The notes beneath the pieces were generated by a model. The model made no database searches. It was not told the DNA's origin and saw only the letters and a list, made by a program, of their open reading frames with translations. This document shows positions 22,089-34,153 of a stretch of DNA of 64,000 bases, in pieces. The translations under genes and the position numbers were made by a program. The stretch is from positions 366,892,167-366,956,166 of the forward strand of contig NC_081415.1 in the NCBI RefSeq assembly GCF_030272615.1, given 5' to 3'. The DNA is from Cryptomeria japonica (lineage: Eukaryota; Streptophyta; Pinopsida; Cupressales; Cupressaceae). Each line of letters opens with the position of its first letter. The first letter of the stretch is position 1.

Positions 22089-22905
22089 TAAGGGTCTGGT
22101 CCCTCCCTTTAGCGTGTAGGGCTGGGCCCTATACCTCATGGCACACCTTAAAGAACCCATGCCACTCCACGTCTCATGCAAAGGTCCAACCCCATATAGA
22201 ATGCACTTCGGATTAAAGGAAAAGAAATAAATTAAAAGGATAAGCCGACATGAACACAAGCCGACATACATGGTCAATGCATCATATAAATAAAGACACT
22301 TCTCAACTCAATAATACACACTTGATCATCCTTATTCCATGCGAAATATATTTCTGCCATTGCGAGTTAAGAAGGAATAAATATATGTCTGCCATTGCGA
22401 CTTAAAGGAGGAATATTAGATCTGCCATCACAGCGAAATACCTCAGTTATATCAGCGAACTACTTCTGACAGTGAAAGTGCGAAATTCATTCATGTGAAG
22501 AGCGAACTGGTGTTGAAGGAGAGCAAACTGAAGTTGCAGTAAATCAAGAGCAGACTTAATACATTACCAACCTAGGGTTTGGACCTGATTGATGTTGGAA
22601 GGGTTAAAGGTGCAGTCTTGTGAAAGACATTATCAGTTCTAAGTACAAACACCTTCAAGTACTTGAGATAAGTGTTGTAACCTTCATATGCATTCAATCC
22701 ATAATCAGATCTGAGGATCTTTTCTGGCTGGGTTTTTCCTCCTAGGGGGTTTTCCCAGGGTAATTGTGTCTTGTACTTACTTTTCTCTTTTCTTGGTTAT
22801 GCTTAAATCTGGAAAAGTATAACCTATTCATTTAATCAATTTAGTTAAGTAATTAAATTCTGATTTTCTGAGTTTACATTAATCTGAAAGTGTTAAATCA
22901 ACAAT

Positions 22906-24862
22906 AATAGGCTAACCTCTGAAAATGATTGATGCTTAGGAAGGTGCAAAAATGGGGGCATTGCATAAAAAGTTAAATAAATTCCTTTAAAAAAATAGTC
23001 GCACATTTAATATTTATAGAGGGCAGGTATCTAAAGGAAAACGATTTTAAACAAATAATAAAATATACATTGACAAAATAAGGGCACAGAATATGTTGTG
23101 CTCATCTTGTGCCCTTCAGATGCCTTGCAAATCTCAACTAGACTAAAAAGAATCTGCTACTCCCCTTCATTTCTTTCAACTTAACAATTTTTCCCATTCA
23201 TTTCTTTCACACTGCAAATCACAATCATAAATGTTATGAATTTCCTTCAACTGCTTCACACAGCCTCCTTTGACTTTGCTTGTAGACACGAGAATGCCTG
23301 TTGAATGATAGAGACAGTCTGGACTTCTGCTCACACAGAAAAAAATAGGGCATGTGCCAGGGACAGTGAAACTGTGAAAATACCACTCTTGATTTGCAAA
23401 GGAAGGCCGAGTCACAAGCTTTTGCAGTGTTTTTGTGCATTTTTATGCGTTTGGCCTAGTGGCAAGATCCAACTCGAATAACCTGTTCCATGAAAAAACC
23501 CACTAGTACTTGCTGACTTGTTGAGTATGTAAACTATGCTATGCATGTTCACACTCCAGATCTGTGACTTTGGGGATTAGTATGGTATTCCATATCCATA
23601 GTTTTCCTTTAGTCTTGCACTTGTTAGTTTGTGGCTGCTAAACCCATGCAAACTTGATAACTAACCATACAAAGTTATAGCCTTCATGATTCACAAGGTT
23701 TTCCCAATTATTTACTTTGTAACATGGAGTTTTAAGGATTGGGGATGTGGATATGGAGGGATGCATGTTGGAGATGGCTATGGATTGTTAGCAATTCCAA
23801 TAAAAAAATGTTCTGTTCCATTTCTTTTAGAAATGCTGAATCTGAATAGGAAATACAAGTCACCATAGAAAGCTAGAGTTGCACATGCTATAAAGTCTGA
23901 ATTGCTGGAAACTACAACCTGAAACTTTGGAGAAATTGAAATAAACTGCTTAATGAAAACTTAAAACTTTATTTGGAATATTACCAGAAGTAGAATAACA
24001 ATACAGAACAGAAGAGTTCACTTAACTTGGAGTGTATATAATACTGACTTAGGCCCAAAGTGACAATGGGGTGAAAACTGCCTTGGTCAGAGGTTAGAAC
24101 AGTCTTTATATAAGAGCGCATCCTAAATATCTGGCTGCCCTTATTAGATGGAGCTTTTCATTTAAATATACTAGATATTTGATTTTTCCTTTTGTGGGAA
24201 CCCAATCCATTTAGGACAGAGGCATTCAAAAGCAGCCCCCCCTGAATTAGGCAGCTTGATAGGTGGTAGATTTTTATTTATTGTTGAGTTTGTAAAGATT
24301 TGCACAAAAAATATTCACACATTTTTGAACTAAAAATTTCTGATTTCTCATTTATAATGATTTTTTTAAAATTACTTTGATGGGTCACTAAATTTAAAAT
24401 GATATCTCTTAGAACTTAGAGAGAGAGAGATTAGAACTTTGAAAGATTCAGAATAGGTGGGTGGATATGTATAAAGTACAACAATATTTTGGGTAAGACA
24501 TATACGTTAATTACAAATTTTTTATGGCAAAAGAATATTTTCCCATGTACCTTGGGGATGTGTCTCCTAGGTCTTCCAGGTGTGCTCATCCGGGGGACAG
24601 CTCAGGGACTTCCCCTAGTTATCATCATTCTAAATTTTTTTGCCCTGAACATCCCAAGGACACGGGGACATGCTGGCCATCCCCTCCATCGTAGAGGTGT
24701 TTAGAAAAAAAAAAAAAGGGTTCAAATTTTAAAATAGATTGGTCTATTGTTTTATTTTTGTGGTTCTCCACACCACTCAGCTCTAATAACAAAAATGACC
24801 TCTATCTCATTTTAACTCATTTCCACATGCCAAAAAATTAATTCTGAGCAAGGTTTGAAGGT
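22906..24862. other. Intron sequence without recognised features
   Basis: Only short open frames occur and no family resemblance is seen. A poly(A)-like run near 24707-24718 and GC-richer sequence at 24540-24700 may belong to the left part of the older hAT relic that continues after 51147. I could not show this. Confidence 0.3.
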
Positions 24863-24867
24863 GTAGC
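24863..24867. repeat. Target duplication gtagc, left of SIRE-like element
   Basis: Matches 51143-51147 exactly. The two sites are 26.3 kb apart yet directly abut the LTR ends, which ties the whole nested complex into one insertion. Confidence 0.85.
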
Positions 24868-24885
24868 TGAAGAGCACACGAATAC

Positions 24886-25258
24886 ACTGAGGGGGGGGGG
24901 ATGAATCAATATATTAATAAACTTTACTTTTTCAACTTTAATCATAAGCATATAACTTATCTCATATATATATATATATATTTGATCGGTAATCGGTTCT
25001 TTATATTAAATATCCAAAAATTACATAGTCTGTATCATGTGAATGTGACAAAACTACCCAAAAAACTGTACCATCTAACCCCAGCCACCCAGATGCTATA
25101 AACTAGTCTTTACAAAATAGGCACGAAGCCCCTTTACAAACATAGTGACATCTTAATAAAACTACTTATCAAATTTACTTTGGGGGGGGGGGATGAATCA
25201 ATATTTTAATAAACTTTACTTTTTCAACTTTAATCATAAGCATATAACTTATCTCATA

Positions 25259-25341
<83 letters not shown>

Positions 25342-25546
25342 ATTGGTAATTGGTTCTTTATATTAAATATCCAAAAATTACATAGTCTGTATCATGCGAA
25401 CGTGACAAAACAACACAAAAAACTACCTAAAAAATTGTACCATCTAACCCTAGCCAACCCAATGCTATAAACTAGTCTTTACAAAATAGGTGCAAAGCCC
25501 TTTTACTAACACAGTGACATTTTAATAAAACTACTTATCAAATTTA
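24886..25546. repeat. Tandem duplication spanning the LTR/LINE-B junction
   Basis: Unit 1 (24886-25177) and unit 2 (25178-25546) both run from a G-run through LTR sequence and (TA)n into the LINE-B 3' end, stopping at 'caaattta'. The duplication therefore came after the LINE-B insertion. Unit 2 is longer mainly because of the TA expansion. Confidence 0.88.
25262..25338. repeat. (TA)n microsatellite, about 38 units
   Basis: An uninterrupted AT dinucleotide run of about 77 bp. It lies at the 3' terminus of minus-strand LINE-B and may be its tail, later expanded. Confidence 0.95.
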
Positions 25547-25558
25547 GGAGCTCGGCTC

Positions 25559-26106
25559 CTAAAACGCAATTCCTTTCCCCCGATCCTCTGTTGCCACAGC
25601 TACCGCCTTCTCCTCGAGTTCCATGATCAGCCTCTCCGCATTCGAGGAAGTGCCGCCTTTCAGAAGTTGACGTCGCTTCGCACTATAGGAGCCCATAGGT
25701 CTGCCACACTTCCTTTTAGGAGGAGAAGCCTCCTCAACTTGCTCTAGGTTCTTATCCCTCAATAACCACTTCGCCACGTCTTCTCACACCACTGGGGCTC
25801 CCTGGACTTAAGGAAGTCCTTGATACCTTGTAGCCCAATTTGAGCAGGGGCTCGCCTCACCTCCTTGTTACCATTGGCGCTCCAAAGGAGGAAGGGCCAT
25901 AATGGTGGAATGAATTCACCGACATGAAGCCAGTCTCCCCTTGGGCACATGAACCCTTCACCTTGACGAGCCATGCCAATTAGGTTTGCTAAGCCCCAAC
26001 AGCAATCATCCTTCACACAGTTGTGCATGAGCCAGAAAATAGAGTCACTCGTCTCAAGCTCTAAGCACCAGGCCATGAAAAGGGAGGCAATATCAATATT
26101 GGGCAT
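25559..26106 (-). CDS. Unidentified ORF pair in the LINE-B 3' region
   Basis: Two minus-strand frames, 25759-26106 (115 codons) and 25559-25777 (72 codons), overlap slightly and may be one ORF broken by a frameshift. The first has a Trp/Cys-rich stretch (HNCVKDDCCWGLANLIGMAR, then GDWLHVGEFIPPLWPFLLW). The second has a basic PPKRKCGRPMG segment, reminiscent of an AT-hook core (GRP between basic residues), then a short acidic helix-like end. It lies about 750 bp after RNase H, where plant LINEs normally have only untranslated sequence. It could be a captured host sequence. No family recognised. Confidence 0.4.
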
Positions 26107-26852
26107 TTAGATATTCATCCCCTAGAACAATTTTCACTTTGTTCAAGAAAGTTTGGTTTGCAATCTTGAAATTGTGAGTCAGACGCTCATTAGATATCCT
26201 CCCCCAAAAGGCCACCATGGGTTTGGTGGTCTGCAATGAAAAATTTGCCTTCATAATACCCCTTTACTTCACGCACAAGATTCAAAATTCTATTTTCTCA
26301 TATACGATAGTTTAGTTAGCTTGGCGCCTTAACATTCACAAATAAATAACCATTCGACCACATCAATATTAAAAGCCGCCGCCAACCTGTCATTTGCCAA
26401 GCAATAAGTTCAGCTTAAAGCCTATTAGCCACCTCTTCGCTGTGTAAATACGGACTAACCATTGCGTTTAGAAACTTGCTCTTTCACATGTAGCAAAGCT
26501 ATCTACATGCAATTTTGTAGATCACTTCCACCACCCGTAACAATTTGAATTCGCTAGTTGCACTTTCAACTTGCCTCCACCTCAACCAATCAGTGCCAAC
26601 TGCGTACTTCAACTCTGCTTCGGGCTTTCCCCTTTGTCTTGTCGCGCGAGGTAGTAGTCATGTCGGATATCGAAGCGCCACCATTGCCACCCCAACATGA
26701 CATACAATAAATGCGATCCTTCGAGCATGATCTACCCATTAACTACCATTATCACCGCCTTCACCAATTCTAAATGACCTTTGCATCCCTAATGGCTAGT
26801 TATGGCCTTTCAAATTTGATTTCTCTGCTTGCTTTACTTGCTTCGTGTAGCG

Positions 26853-27340
26853 CTACGTGGCCATGTCAGACCACTTTGTTTCCCCGATTTGAAGGGACAA
26901 TGCCAAGTTGTGTTGAGCATTAGCATCGAAATTACACTCCCTAAGCACGTGGGATATTTTGTATTTATTAAATCTTTGTAATAGTGTCTTTATAATCTGT
27001 ATGATTTTGTCAATTTTCCAATTTTCTGCATGCCTACTAGACATTGCATTCACAATAATTTGTGAATCCCCTTCAAGATGAAGGTTATTAACATCCAACT
27101 TTTTCGCCATACAAATTGCTAGGAAGGCTGCTTGCACTTCTGCTTCATAATTAGATCCCTAGCCTAGCCGTCAGTAGTAACTAGCTATGATTCTTCCCTC
27201 ACAATCCCTTGCCATGCAGCCTGCAGAAGTAGGTCCCGGATTCCCCTTTGCAGCGCCATCAAAATTCACCTTGATCCAATCTTGCTCCGGCGGTATCCAC
27301 TTTGTTCTCCTAGCTTCGCAAATCAAAGGATGAACCCTTT
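26853..27340 (-). pseudogene. LINE-B RNase H domain
   Basis: The clear frame at 26853-27137 (95 codons) shows the later part of RNase H: HLEGDSQIIVNAM, then ISHVLRECNFDANAQHNLAL. Upstream in the same or a nearby frame lie WIKVNFDGAAKGNPGP and a SNYEAEVQAAF block with the expected aspartate and glutamate, broken by stops around 27160. The layout matches RNase H at the end of plant LINE ORF2. It is not closely similar to LINE-A, so this is a second family. Confidence 0.8.
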
Positions 27341-27499
27341 TAGGCCATTAACAGGCCTATCTCATAAACATATTCATTGTATATTATCACTCACATGAGA
27401 TCTAACTACCAAGCTTCACAAATAGAACATAAGATATACGTGGAAACCCTAATGGGGACAACCACGACAAATTAATATTTTTATATTTCTTCTTTTACA

Positions 27500-27790
27500 A
27501 TGTTTGTAGGCACCAACCTTTACTTAGTTTGTGAGCACCAACCCATTGGAAGCACCAACTCCCACTTTTTGATTTGTAGACACCAACCTACTGGAAGCAC
27601 CAACTCCCAAAACTTAGTTTTTTGAGCACCAAGCCACGGGAAACACCAACTCCCACTTCTGCATTTGTAGGCACCAACTCACTGGACTTAGTTGTGAGCA
27701 CCAATCCACTGGAAGCACCAACTCCCACAACTGAGCACCAACTCAGCAAGAGACACCAATCTCTTATTTTATAGGCACCAACCTATAAAT
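27500..27790. repeat. 'caccaac' minisatellite in the SIRE 3' LTR
   Basis: Phrases such as gagcaccaacccactgg and aagcaccaactcccac alternate every 25-60 bp. The same array occurs at 42270-42520 in the other LTR, so it is part of the LTR and not a later expansion. Confidence 0.85.
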
Positions 27791-27867
27791 TCTTTAATGG
27801 ATGATATTGTTCTCCCTTCCTCACAAATTTGATTACAACTTGATCTTGAATCATCTTCATATATTTA

Positions 27868-28125
27868 TTTTTCTTCAATTTTCCACACTAATAAATTCAT
27901 CATAAAATCTGCTTGCAAATCTTTCAAAGATCTGCTCAAATATGCTTTATAATTTGTTTCATAAGTCTACTTGAATCTGCATCATAAACCTGCTTATTTT
28001 TCTTCAATTTTCCACACTTATAAATTCATCATAAAATCTGCTTGCAAATCTTTCAAAGATCTGCTCAAATATGCTTCATAATTTGTTTCACAAGTCTACT
28101 TGAATCTGCCTCATAAATCTGCTTG
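27868..28125. repeat. 129-bp tandem duplication in the SIRE 3' LTR
   Basis: The segment from 'ttcttcaattttccacact' through 'gctcaaatatgcttta' repeats at a 129-bp offset (27871 and 28000). The matching part of the other LTR (about 42610-42720) has it once. Confidence 0.8.
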
Positions 28126-29197
28126 AATCTGCTTTATAAAGCTGCTTAAATCTGTCTAATATGTCTGAACAAATCTGCCTCAAATGATCGATCAATTCTG
28201 ACTCATACATATGTTTGATGTATATACTTGATCTTTCTTCACACACCTCACACACACTCCACTCTTCCCATACAATCTCTATATATACCTTCATGTTTTT
28301 TTTTGGAAGGGGCATACTCTTTATAAAAAATACCTTCATGTTTTTTTTTGGAAGGGGCATACTCTTTATAAAAACATGTCTTTTAGAACCATAACAAATT
28401 ACACCCCTTGATAAACTAACTTCCAAGTTCCAATCAGATCACACCTCTCCATTTGCCACTTAATTGTCATTGTGAATAAGATCAATCTGTTTCATTACAG
28501 GAAGCATTTCTTTTAAATAGTCAGCTCCTTTCAGAAATTGCTCCTTTCCATCAAACGGTTGCTTTGACAAACCCATGTTTATAATAGCACTTTTGTCAAT
28601 GTAATCATTGCACCTTTTCCTCTTCTTAATAGTCAAACTCTGCATATTAAGTATCCTTTGAATAATAAAAACAAAATATTAGTTTGTTGTCTAAAATATC
28701 TTGATCACTGTCATATGCAAGATACTCTATCTTGCATTAATTTTCTGTCCTTAACATAAATTTTAGTCACTGCTTTGTCGTTCATTAAGTTACTAACATT
28801 GTTGCATTTATGTATTTCATCTCTTTATATTATTTGCCGCCGCTGAGACTTCAATCACTGCTTATAGTCTGCCTTAATATCTTGATTCTTTTCAAAAGGA
28901 AAACAAACAACTTTTTTTACCAAGAAATGGTAATTACTTGGCGGCTAAGCTGCAAACTTCCATGATCTTCTTTACACATGGTGATTTCCTTTTATCTGTA
29001 AATCACACCATTTGGTCCTTAATAGAAATCACACTTCAATAATCAAACCATTGATTAGTTTTATCAACAAGTGATTCAGCCGGCACAACATTCTTATCGG
29101 CCTGTTTAGCCATTATGCTTTATGTGAACTTTCACATCCTTCAAACACCAAGCTGAGCACTCATTAGCAAATCTTGTCAACGTCAGACTGGAATGCT

Positions 29198-29653
29198 TGT
29201 TGATGTTTTTGGATAGCTTCGGGAGGTATTAACCCGGAAGAATCCACGAGTTAAGTCGGCCTAATGAAGAAAAAAATTTAAGTTAGTATTGCTGAGTCTT
29301 CTTAAGTAGAAATAGCGCCTAACTCACTCATGCTTTGTATAAATAGAAGAGAGACTCTTCTCATTTGTAAGCATTCATTCATATTCACTGGAAAACCAAG
29401 AAGGAGATTCACTATTCTGCACAAAGATTCACTATTATCCTCAGAAGTTCGCTACTGGGTTAAATTACTGTACCCTGCCTATCTGGGCATAATTCTTGAG
29501 TGCTGCTTTTGCACTGTTTGTACTTGGATCATCATTAGAAAAGTTTTGCTGGGTTTTTTCTCCCTTGAGTAAAAGGGTTTTCCCAGGATAAAATATTGTG
29601 TTCACTGTTCTACATCTGCTTACTGTTTATATCTAACCTTAAAAATCATAACA
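29198..29653 (+). repeat. 5' LTR of copia-1 (456 bp)
   Basis: Bounded by TG and CA, with TATAAATAG at 29338-29346 and the 'gctgggttttttctccc' region near 29550. It is followed at once by the primer site tggtattcagagc (29654-29666). The last 156 bp match 34154-34309 almost exactly. Confidence 0.88.
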
Positions 29654-30221
29654 TGGTATTCAGAGCGGGTTCAAGAAAATTGATTAGATTTGACTAAGCA
29701 TAATTTCGGATTAAGTGGAAGACAGTTCTTTAGGACAGTTACTTGGAAAAGAAGATGGTGACCAGTGTCAAAGTAGAAGATAGGCTTGATGGGGCTTCCA
29801 ACTTCCTCTTGGAATTCTAGAGTACTCATTGTTCTAGAAGAGAATGATCTTCTAGAATTTGTAGAAGTTGATATATCTGAGCCAACATAAGACTCGGAGA
29901 AAATCCAGTGGAAGAAAAATTGTACAAAGGCTAGAAAGATCATGATAGACTCCGTAAAGGATCACCTAGTACCAATCATCTCCAAGATGAAGACGACTAA
30001 AGAAATGTTTGATGAACTAAAAGAACTATATTAGATAAACAATATCAGCAGAGCCCTCGCTTTGAGATAACAACTCCATCGTATAAAATTGACTAAAGGA
30101 GAGTCAATTACTTCATTCTTCATAAAGATCTTTGATCTGAGAGATCAGTTGAGCACTATTGGGGATACAATTGCAGATAGAGATCTTGCTATATTGGCTC
30201 TCAATGGTCTTCCTCTAAGTT

Positions 30222-30993
30222 ACAGGTTCGGGTTTGGATTCGGGTACGGATTCGCGGATTCGGCAAAAAAAATAAATTCTTGGGTACGGGTTCGTCTGTA
30301 CATATATATATATTTTAATTATATATATATACCCATATATTATATATATGTTCAATATATACAATCCATACAAAAATAAAATATACAATGTGACTTTCCA
30401 TACATAGATGATAAATGATAAATGATAAATCCATAATTGCCAATGCCAATAAATATTCATATATCACAAATGTAATCAGTAAACTAATAACTAAAGTCTA
30501 ATATCATATTCATAATTTGCAAAAAAGATAATATTCAATTTTCAAGTCTTTTTTAAAAAGTCATAAAGGTGCGAATTAGAGTTTTATTATAAAAAAACTA
30601 TTTATAAAAGTCTTTTTTTATTATTTTTTTGACCCGTGGGCCCCGTTTTTGGGAAACCACGGGCCTGGGTTCACGCGGGTCCTCCTGGGTTCGACTTGGG
30701 TTCCACCTGAGTCCTTCCCAGGTGGTTGGGTTCCTTGCAGGACCCACAGGGAACCTGACCACCTGGGAAGGACCCGGGAGGAACCCAAGGAGAACCCGAG
30801 GAGAACTAGGACCGGGCAAGAACCAGGACTCGAACCCAGGCCAAAAGGGGAAGAACCGGTATCTTAGGTCTTCCTCAGTCTTGAGCCACCTGGGAAGGAC
30901 CCGGGTGGAACCCAAGGAGAACCCGGGGAGAACCAGGACCGGGCAAGAACTAGGACCCGAACCCAGGCCAAAAGGGGAAGAACCGGTATCTTA
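30222..30993. mobile_element. Unclassified insertion in copia-1 gag
   Basis: Gag codons stop and resume on either side. The flanks carry an imperfect 16-bp repeat (ggtcttcctctaagtt at 30206-30221, ggtcttcctcagtctt at 30994-31009). The left half is AT-rich; the right half is GC-rich and made of 'aacccaaggagaacccg' type units. Its left start caggttcgggtttgg resembles ends of some hAT-derived elements, but no matching 8-bp duplication is seen. Confidence 0.55.
30711..30773. repeat. 16-bp perfect inverted repeat inside the gag insertion
   Basis: Arms gtccttcccaggtggt (30711-30726) and accacctgggaaggac (30758-30773) pair exactly. Weaker pairing extends outward on both sides. Confidence 0.85.
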
Positions 30994-31012
30994 GGTCTTC
31001 CTCAGTCTTGGG
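30759..31012. repeat. 127-bp tandem duplication including host gag flank
   Basis: Two units starting 'ccacctgggaaggacccgg' at 30759 and 30886. Each ends in 'ggtcttcctcagtctt', which is the right flank of the insertion, so the duplication followed the insertion. Confidence 0.85.
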
Positions 31013-34000
31013 AACCATTCATTCAGAGCATGAGTGGGAGATCCAAGTTGCCCAAGTTTGATCGTCTACGTATTGATTGTATTCAAGAGGAATCTAGACT
31101 GGCAAGAGGAAATGGGCAAGGCTCCCATAATGAAGAAAGTCAAGTTCTTACTGCACATGCCTACTAGAGAAAAGGGAAAAGGAAGAAGTAGAAAAAGAGG
31201 CACCTTCAAGAGAAATAAAGACAAAAAAACATATTCCGTTCTTGAATCAAGAAAGAAGAATCTTTCTAATATTTAGTTCTACAGGTGTGACAACTTTGGC
31301 CACTATGCCTGAGACTGTAAATTAAAGTTAAAACAACATGTCTCTACCGCTGACATTAATGAAGAGACACCTCGGAAAAAGGTAAGACACTCAAAAGACG
31401 ATTTAGAAGGATTCCTATTCATCTCCGCTCTTTCAGGTAATGTACCAACTAACAATGATACTTGGTTGATAGATAGTGGTGCTTCACGTCACATTATAGG
31501 CCACAGAGAGCATCTTACAGATTTGGTAGAGAAAGAGTCTAAATTGCAGGTTATAATTGGAGATGATGCTAGATATGTTGTGAAGGGAGCTGGGGTCACC
31601 TCCTTCTAGCTAGACTCAGGTATCCCTCTACAATTGAGTGATGTATTGTTTGTACCAGGGATCAAAAGGAACCTTGTTTCCGTTTCAGCCTTGGAGGACA
31701 AAGGCTACAAGGTTGCCGTCTCTGAAGGAAAGGTTCTTGCATGGCCCAAGAACTCCAACATAAATTCAACACGTGTGATTGGTATTCGTCAGGAGAACCT
31801 TTACAAATTGACAATATGACCAGTTTAGGTATCAGTACATGACTCTATTAGTTTTAGTGAACTATGGCATAGGAGACTTGCTCATTTACATTATAGAGCT
31901 CTTCCCACTCTGGGGAAAATGGTTACTGGTCTTCCGAAGCTTAGTATAGAGCATGAAGACATCTGCAGAGGATGCGCACTTGGTAAAAACACCAAGGGTT
32001 CCTTCTAGAGCAGTGACAATAGATCCAAGGGGATCTTAGATCTTATCCATTCAGATTTATGTGGACCAATGTCTGTGGCGTCACTAAGCAGATTTTGGTA
32101 CTATGTGACTTTCATCGATGATTATTCTCGAAAGGCTTGGATTTACTTCTTAAAATCCAAGGAGTTTGAGGAAGTCCTTGATAGATTCCAAGAATTCAAG
32201 GCATAAATTGAGAATCTATTTGGGAAGAGGATTAAGGTTCTGAGATCAGATAATGGAGGGGAATACACTTCCAAAGGATTCCGTAATTTCTGCATTGAGG
32301 CACTAATCAAGAGGGAGTTTTGTGTTCCGTACAACCCTTAGCAAAATGGAGTTGCTGAGAGAAAGAACAAATCTATAGTAGAGGCAGCTAAGGCTATGGT
32401 TCATGATCAGAGTTTGCAGAATTTCCTATGGGCAGAAGCCTCCAGGACTGCAATATATGTTCAAAACAAAAATCGTCATCGGATATTGGGGAACATGACT
32501 CTAGAGCCCTTCACAGGTGTGAAGCTTGAAGTTAGTCACTTGAGGATATTTGGTTGTCCTGTGTACAATCATGTACCCAGGGAGAAGAGATCAAAATTGG
32601 ACCCTTCAGGCAGGAAGGGTACATTTGTGGGCTACAATGAGTCTTCAAAGGCCTACAAAATATATATCCTAGGGCAAAAGCAGATTGAAATTAGCCGGGG
32701 TGTTTCCTTTGAAGAGGAGGTAGCCTTCAGGAGATCTAAAGGATCTCACATGGAGATGGACAGTGATTCATCCTCCAATTATAGTCCAGCCTCAGGAGGA
32801 GTCTGATGAGCTAGTTGAGACTATTAACCTAGTAGATCTAGTCTATCCTATAGAACCAATTGATGGGCCTATAGATATTGCCGTAGGTTGGAAGAGGCCC
32901 ATGTGGGTTCGACAGACCATCCAAGAGGCAAAAAGGTATGTAGCTTCCCGAGGCACTTTCGGGGAAAGCAAGAGACCTCAGAAGTTCCCAGGTTATGTGG
33001 CATTAATGAGCCACATCTTTGATTTTGAACCATCTAGTTATGAGGAGGCATCTAGCCAACAGGTATGGAGAGATGCAATGACGAAAGAGTATCAGTCCAT
33101 CATTAAAAATGATGTATGGGATGTTGTTCCGAGACCTAAAGGGAAGTCAGTAGTCACTTCCAAATGGATCTACAAAATCAAACATGCAACTAATGGCAGC
33201 GTTGAGAAACACAAGGCGAGATTTGTGGCTAGAGGCTTCTCTCAGAAGGAGGGAATAGATTATGAGGAGACATTTGCTCTAGTTGCTCGATACACTTCCA
33301 TCAGGTCGATTATTGCTATTGCCTCCACCATGGGCTGGAAGTTACATCACATGGATGTAAAGATCGCATTCCTCAATGGTGTGATTGAGGAAGAAGTGTA
33401 TATTGAGCAGCCAGACGGATTTGTGATTCATGGGAAGGAGTCCCATGTGTGCAGATTGAAGAAGGCCTTGTACGGACTTAAACAAGCACCTCGTGCATGG
33501 TATGAAAGGATTGATAGATACTTGGTGAGTTTGGGTTTCACCAAGAGTGATGCAGATTCCAACCTTTATTTCAAAATTGTTGATGGTGAGGCCTTGATCC
33601 TGGTTCTTTATGTTGATGATTTATTTCTTCCTGGAGCAGAGAAGCTCATTGTCCAATGTAAGAGGGAGTTAGCCTCTGAATTTGAGATGAAGGACCTTGG
33701 CCTTATGCATTACTTCCCGGGACTGGAAGTATGGCGGAGACCTGATGAGATCTTCTTGAGTCAAGGGAAGATCTGAGCACTTTACAAATGGCTATTGACT
33801 ACTGACCATTTTGGAAGCCTAGGGCCATTTTTAGGGTCGGCTAGGGTTTGGAAATTATTCTGAACCAGTTTTGAGGTATTTTTTGGTACTAAATCTGCAT
33901 ATTTATCTCTGCAAGACATTGTATCTCAGTTTTGTAAATTCTGGGCAGTAATAAGGGTTTTTTTATTGTATTTCCTAGCTCAGAAGTAATCTAATATATA

Positions 34001-34153
34001 TATATCTTTTAGCTGCACAAATCAGATCTGAAATCTAATCAGAATTGTGGCTTTGAAATGAAAATATTTACATGCAAGTAAATTTCCAGATTTTGTGCCC
34101 TAGTTTGCAAAAATTATTGTATTCTTTTTAGTATCCTATTTGGGGATATTACA

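Larger units (their letters stand above)
21746..22905 (+). mobile_element. Probable copia-like LTR fragment
   Basis: A TATA-like 'catataaataaag' lies near 22283. About 450 bp later comes a gggtttttcctcc...ggttttcccagg segment (22731-22760), typical of the transcribed part of many plant copia LTRs; the same motif occurs in copia-1 here. The right edge may be at 'aaatcaaca' (about 22905). No target duplication or left end was established. Confidence 0.4.
25266..27357 (-). mobile_element. LINE-B: 5'-truncated non-LTR retrotransposon
   Basis: The + strand edges share 'tatctcataaacatat' (25250-25265 and 27358-27373). This sequence occurs once at the corresponding place in the other SIRE LTR (about 37451-37466), so it is a 16-bp target duplication. 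The element reads on the minus strand, starts inside RNase H, and ends in a (TA)n tail. The variable-length duplication, 5' truncation and simple-repeat tail are typical of LINEs. Confidence 0.78.
29752..33776 (+). pseudogene. Copia-1 gag-pol, interrupted
   Basis: Gag starts near 29752 (VKVEDRLDGASNF). It is broken by an insertion at about 30222-30993, then resumes at WEPFIQSM. A zinc knuckle, FYRCDNFGHYA with one stop, lies near 31280. Protease DTWLIDSGAS is at 31457-31486. Pre-integrase ELWHRRLAHLHY comes next, followed by the integrase core around 32040-32420 with the DNGGEY motif. Reverse transcriptase is the 337-codon frame 32763-33776, including FLNGVIEEEVYI, ALYGLKQAPRAW and the catalytic YVDD at 33609-33620. 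It stops at GLEVWRRPDEIFLSQGKI, so RNase H is lost. A frameshift near 32763-32806 separates integrase from reverse transcriptase. Several in-frame stops make it inactive. Confidence 0.9.
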
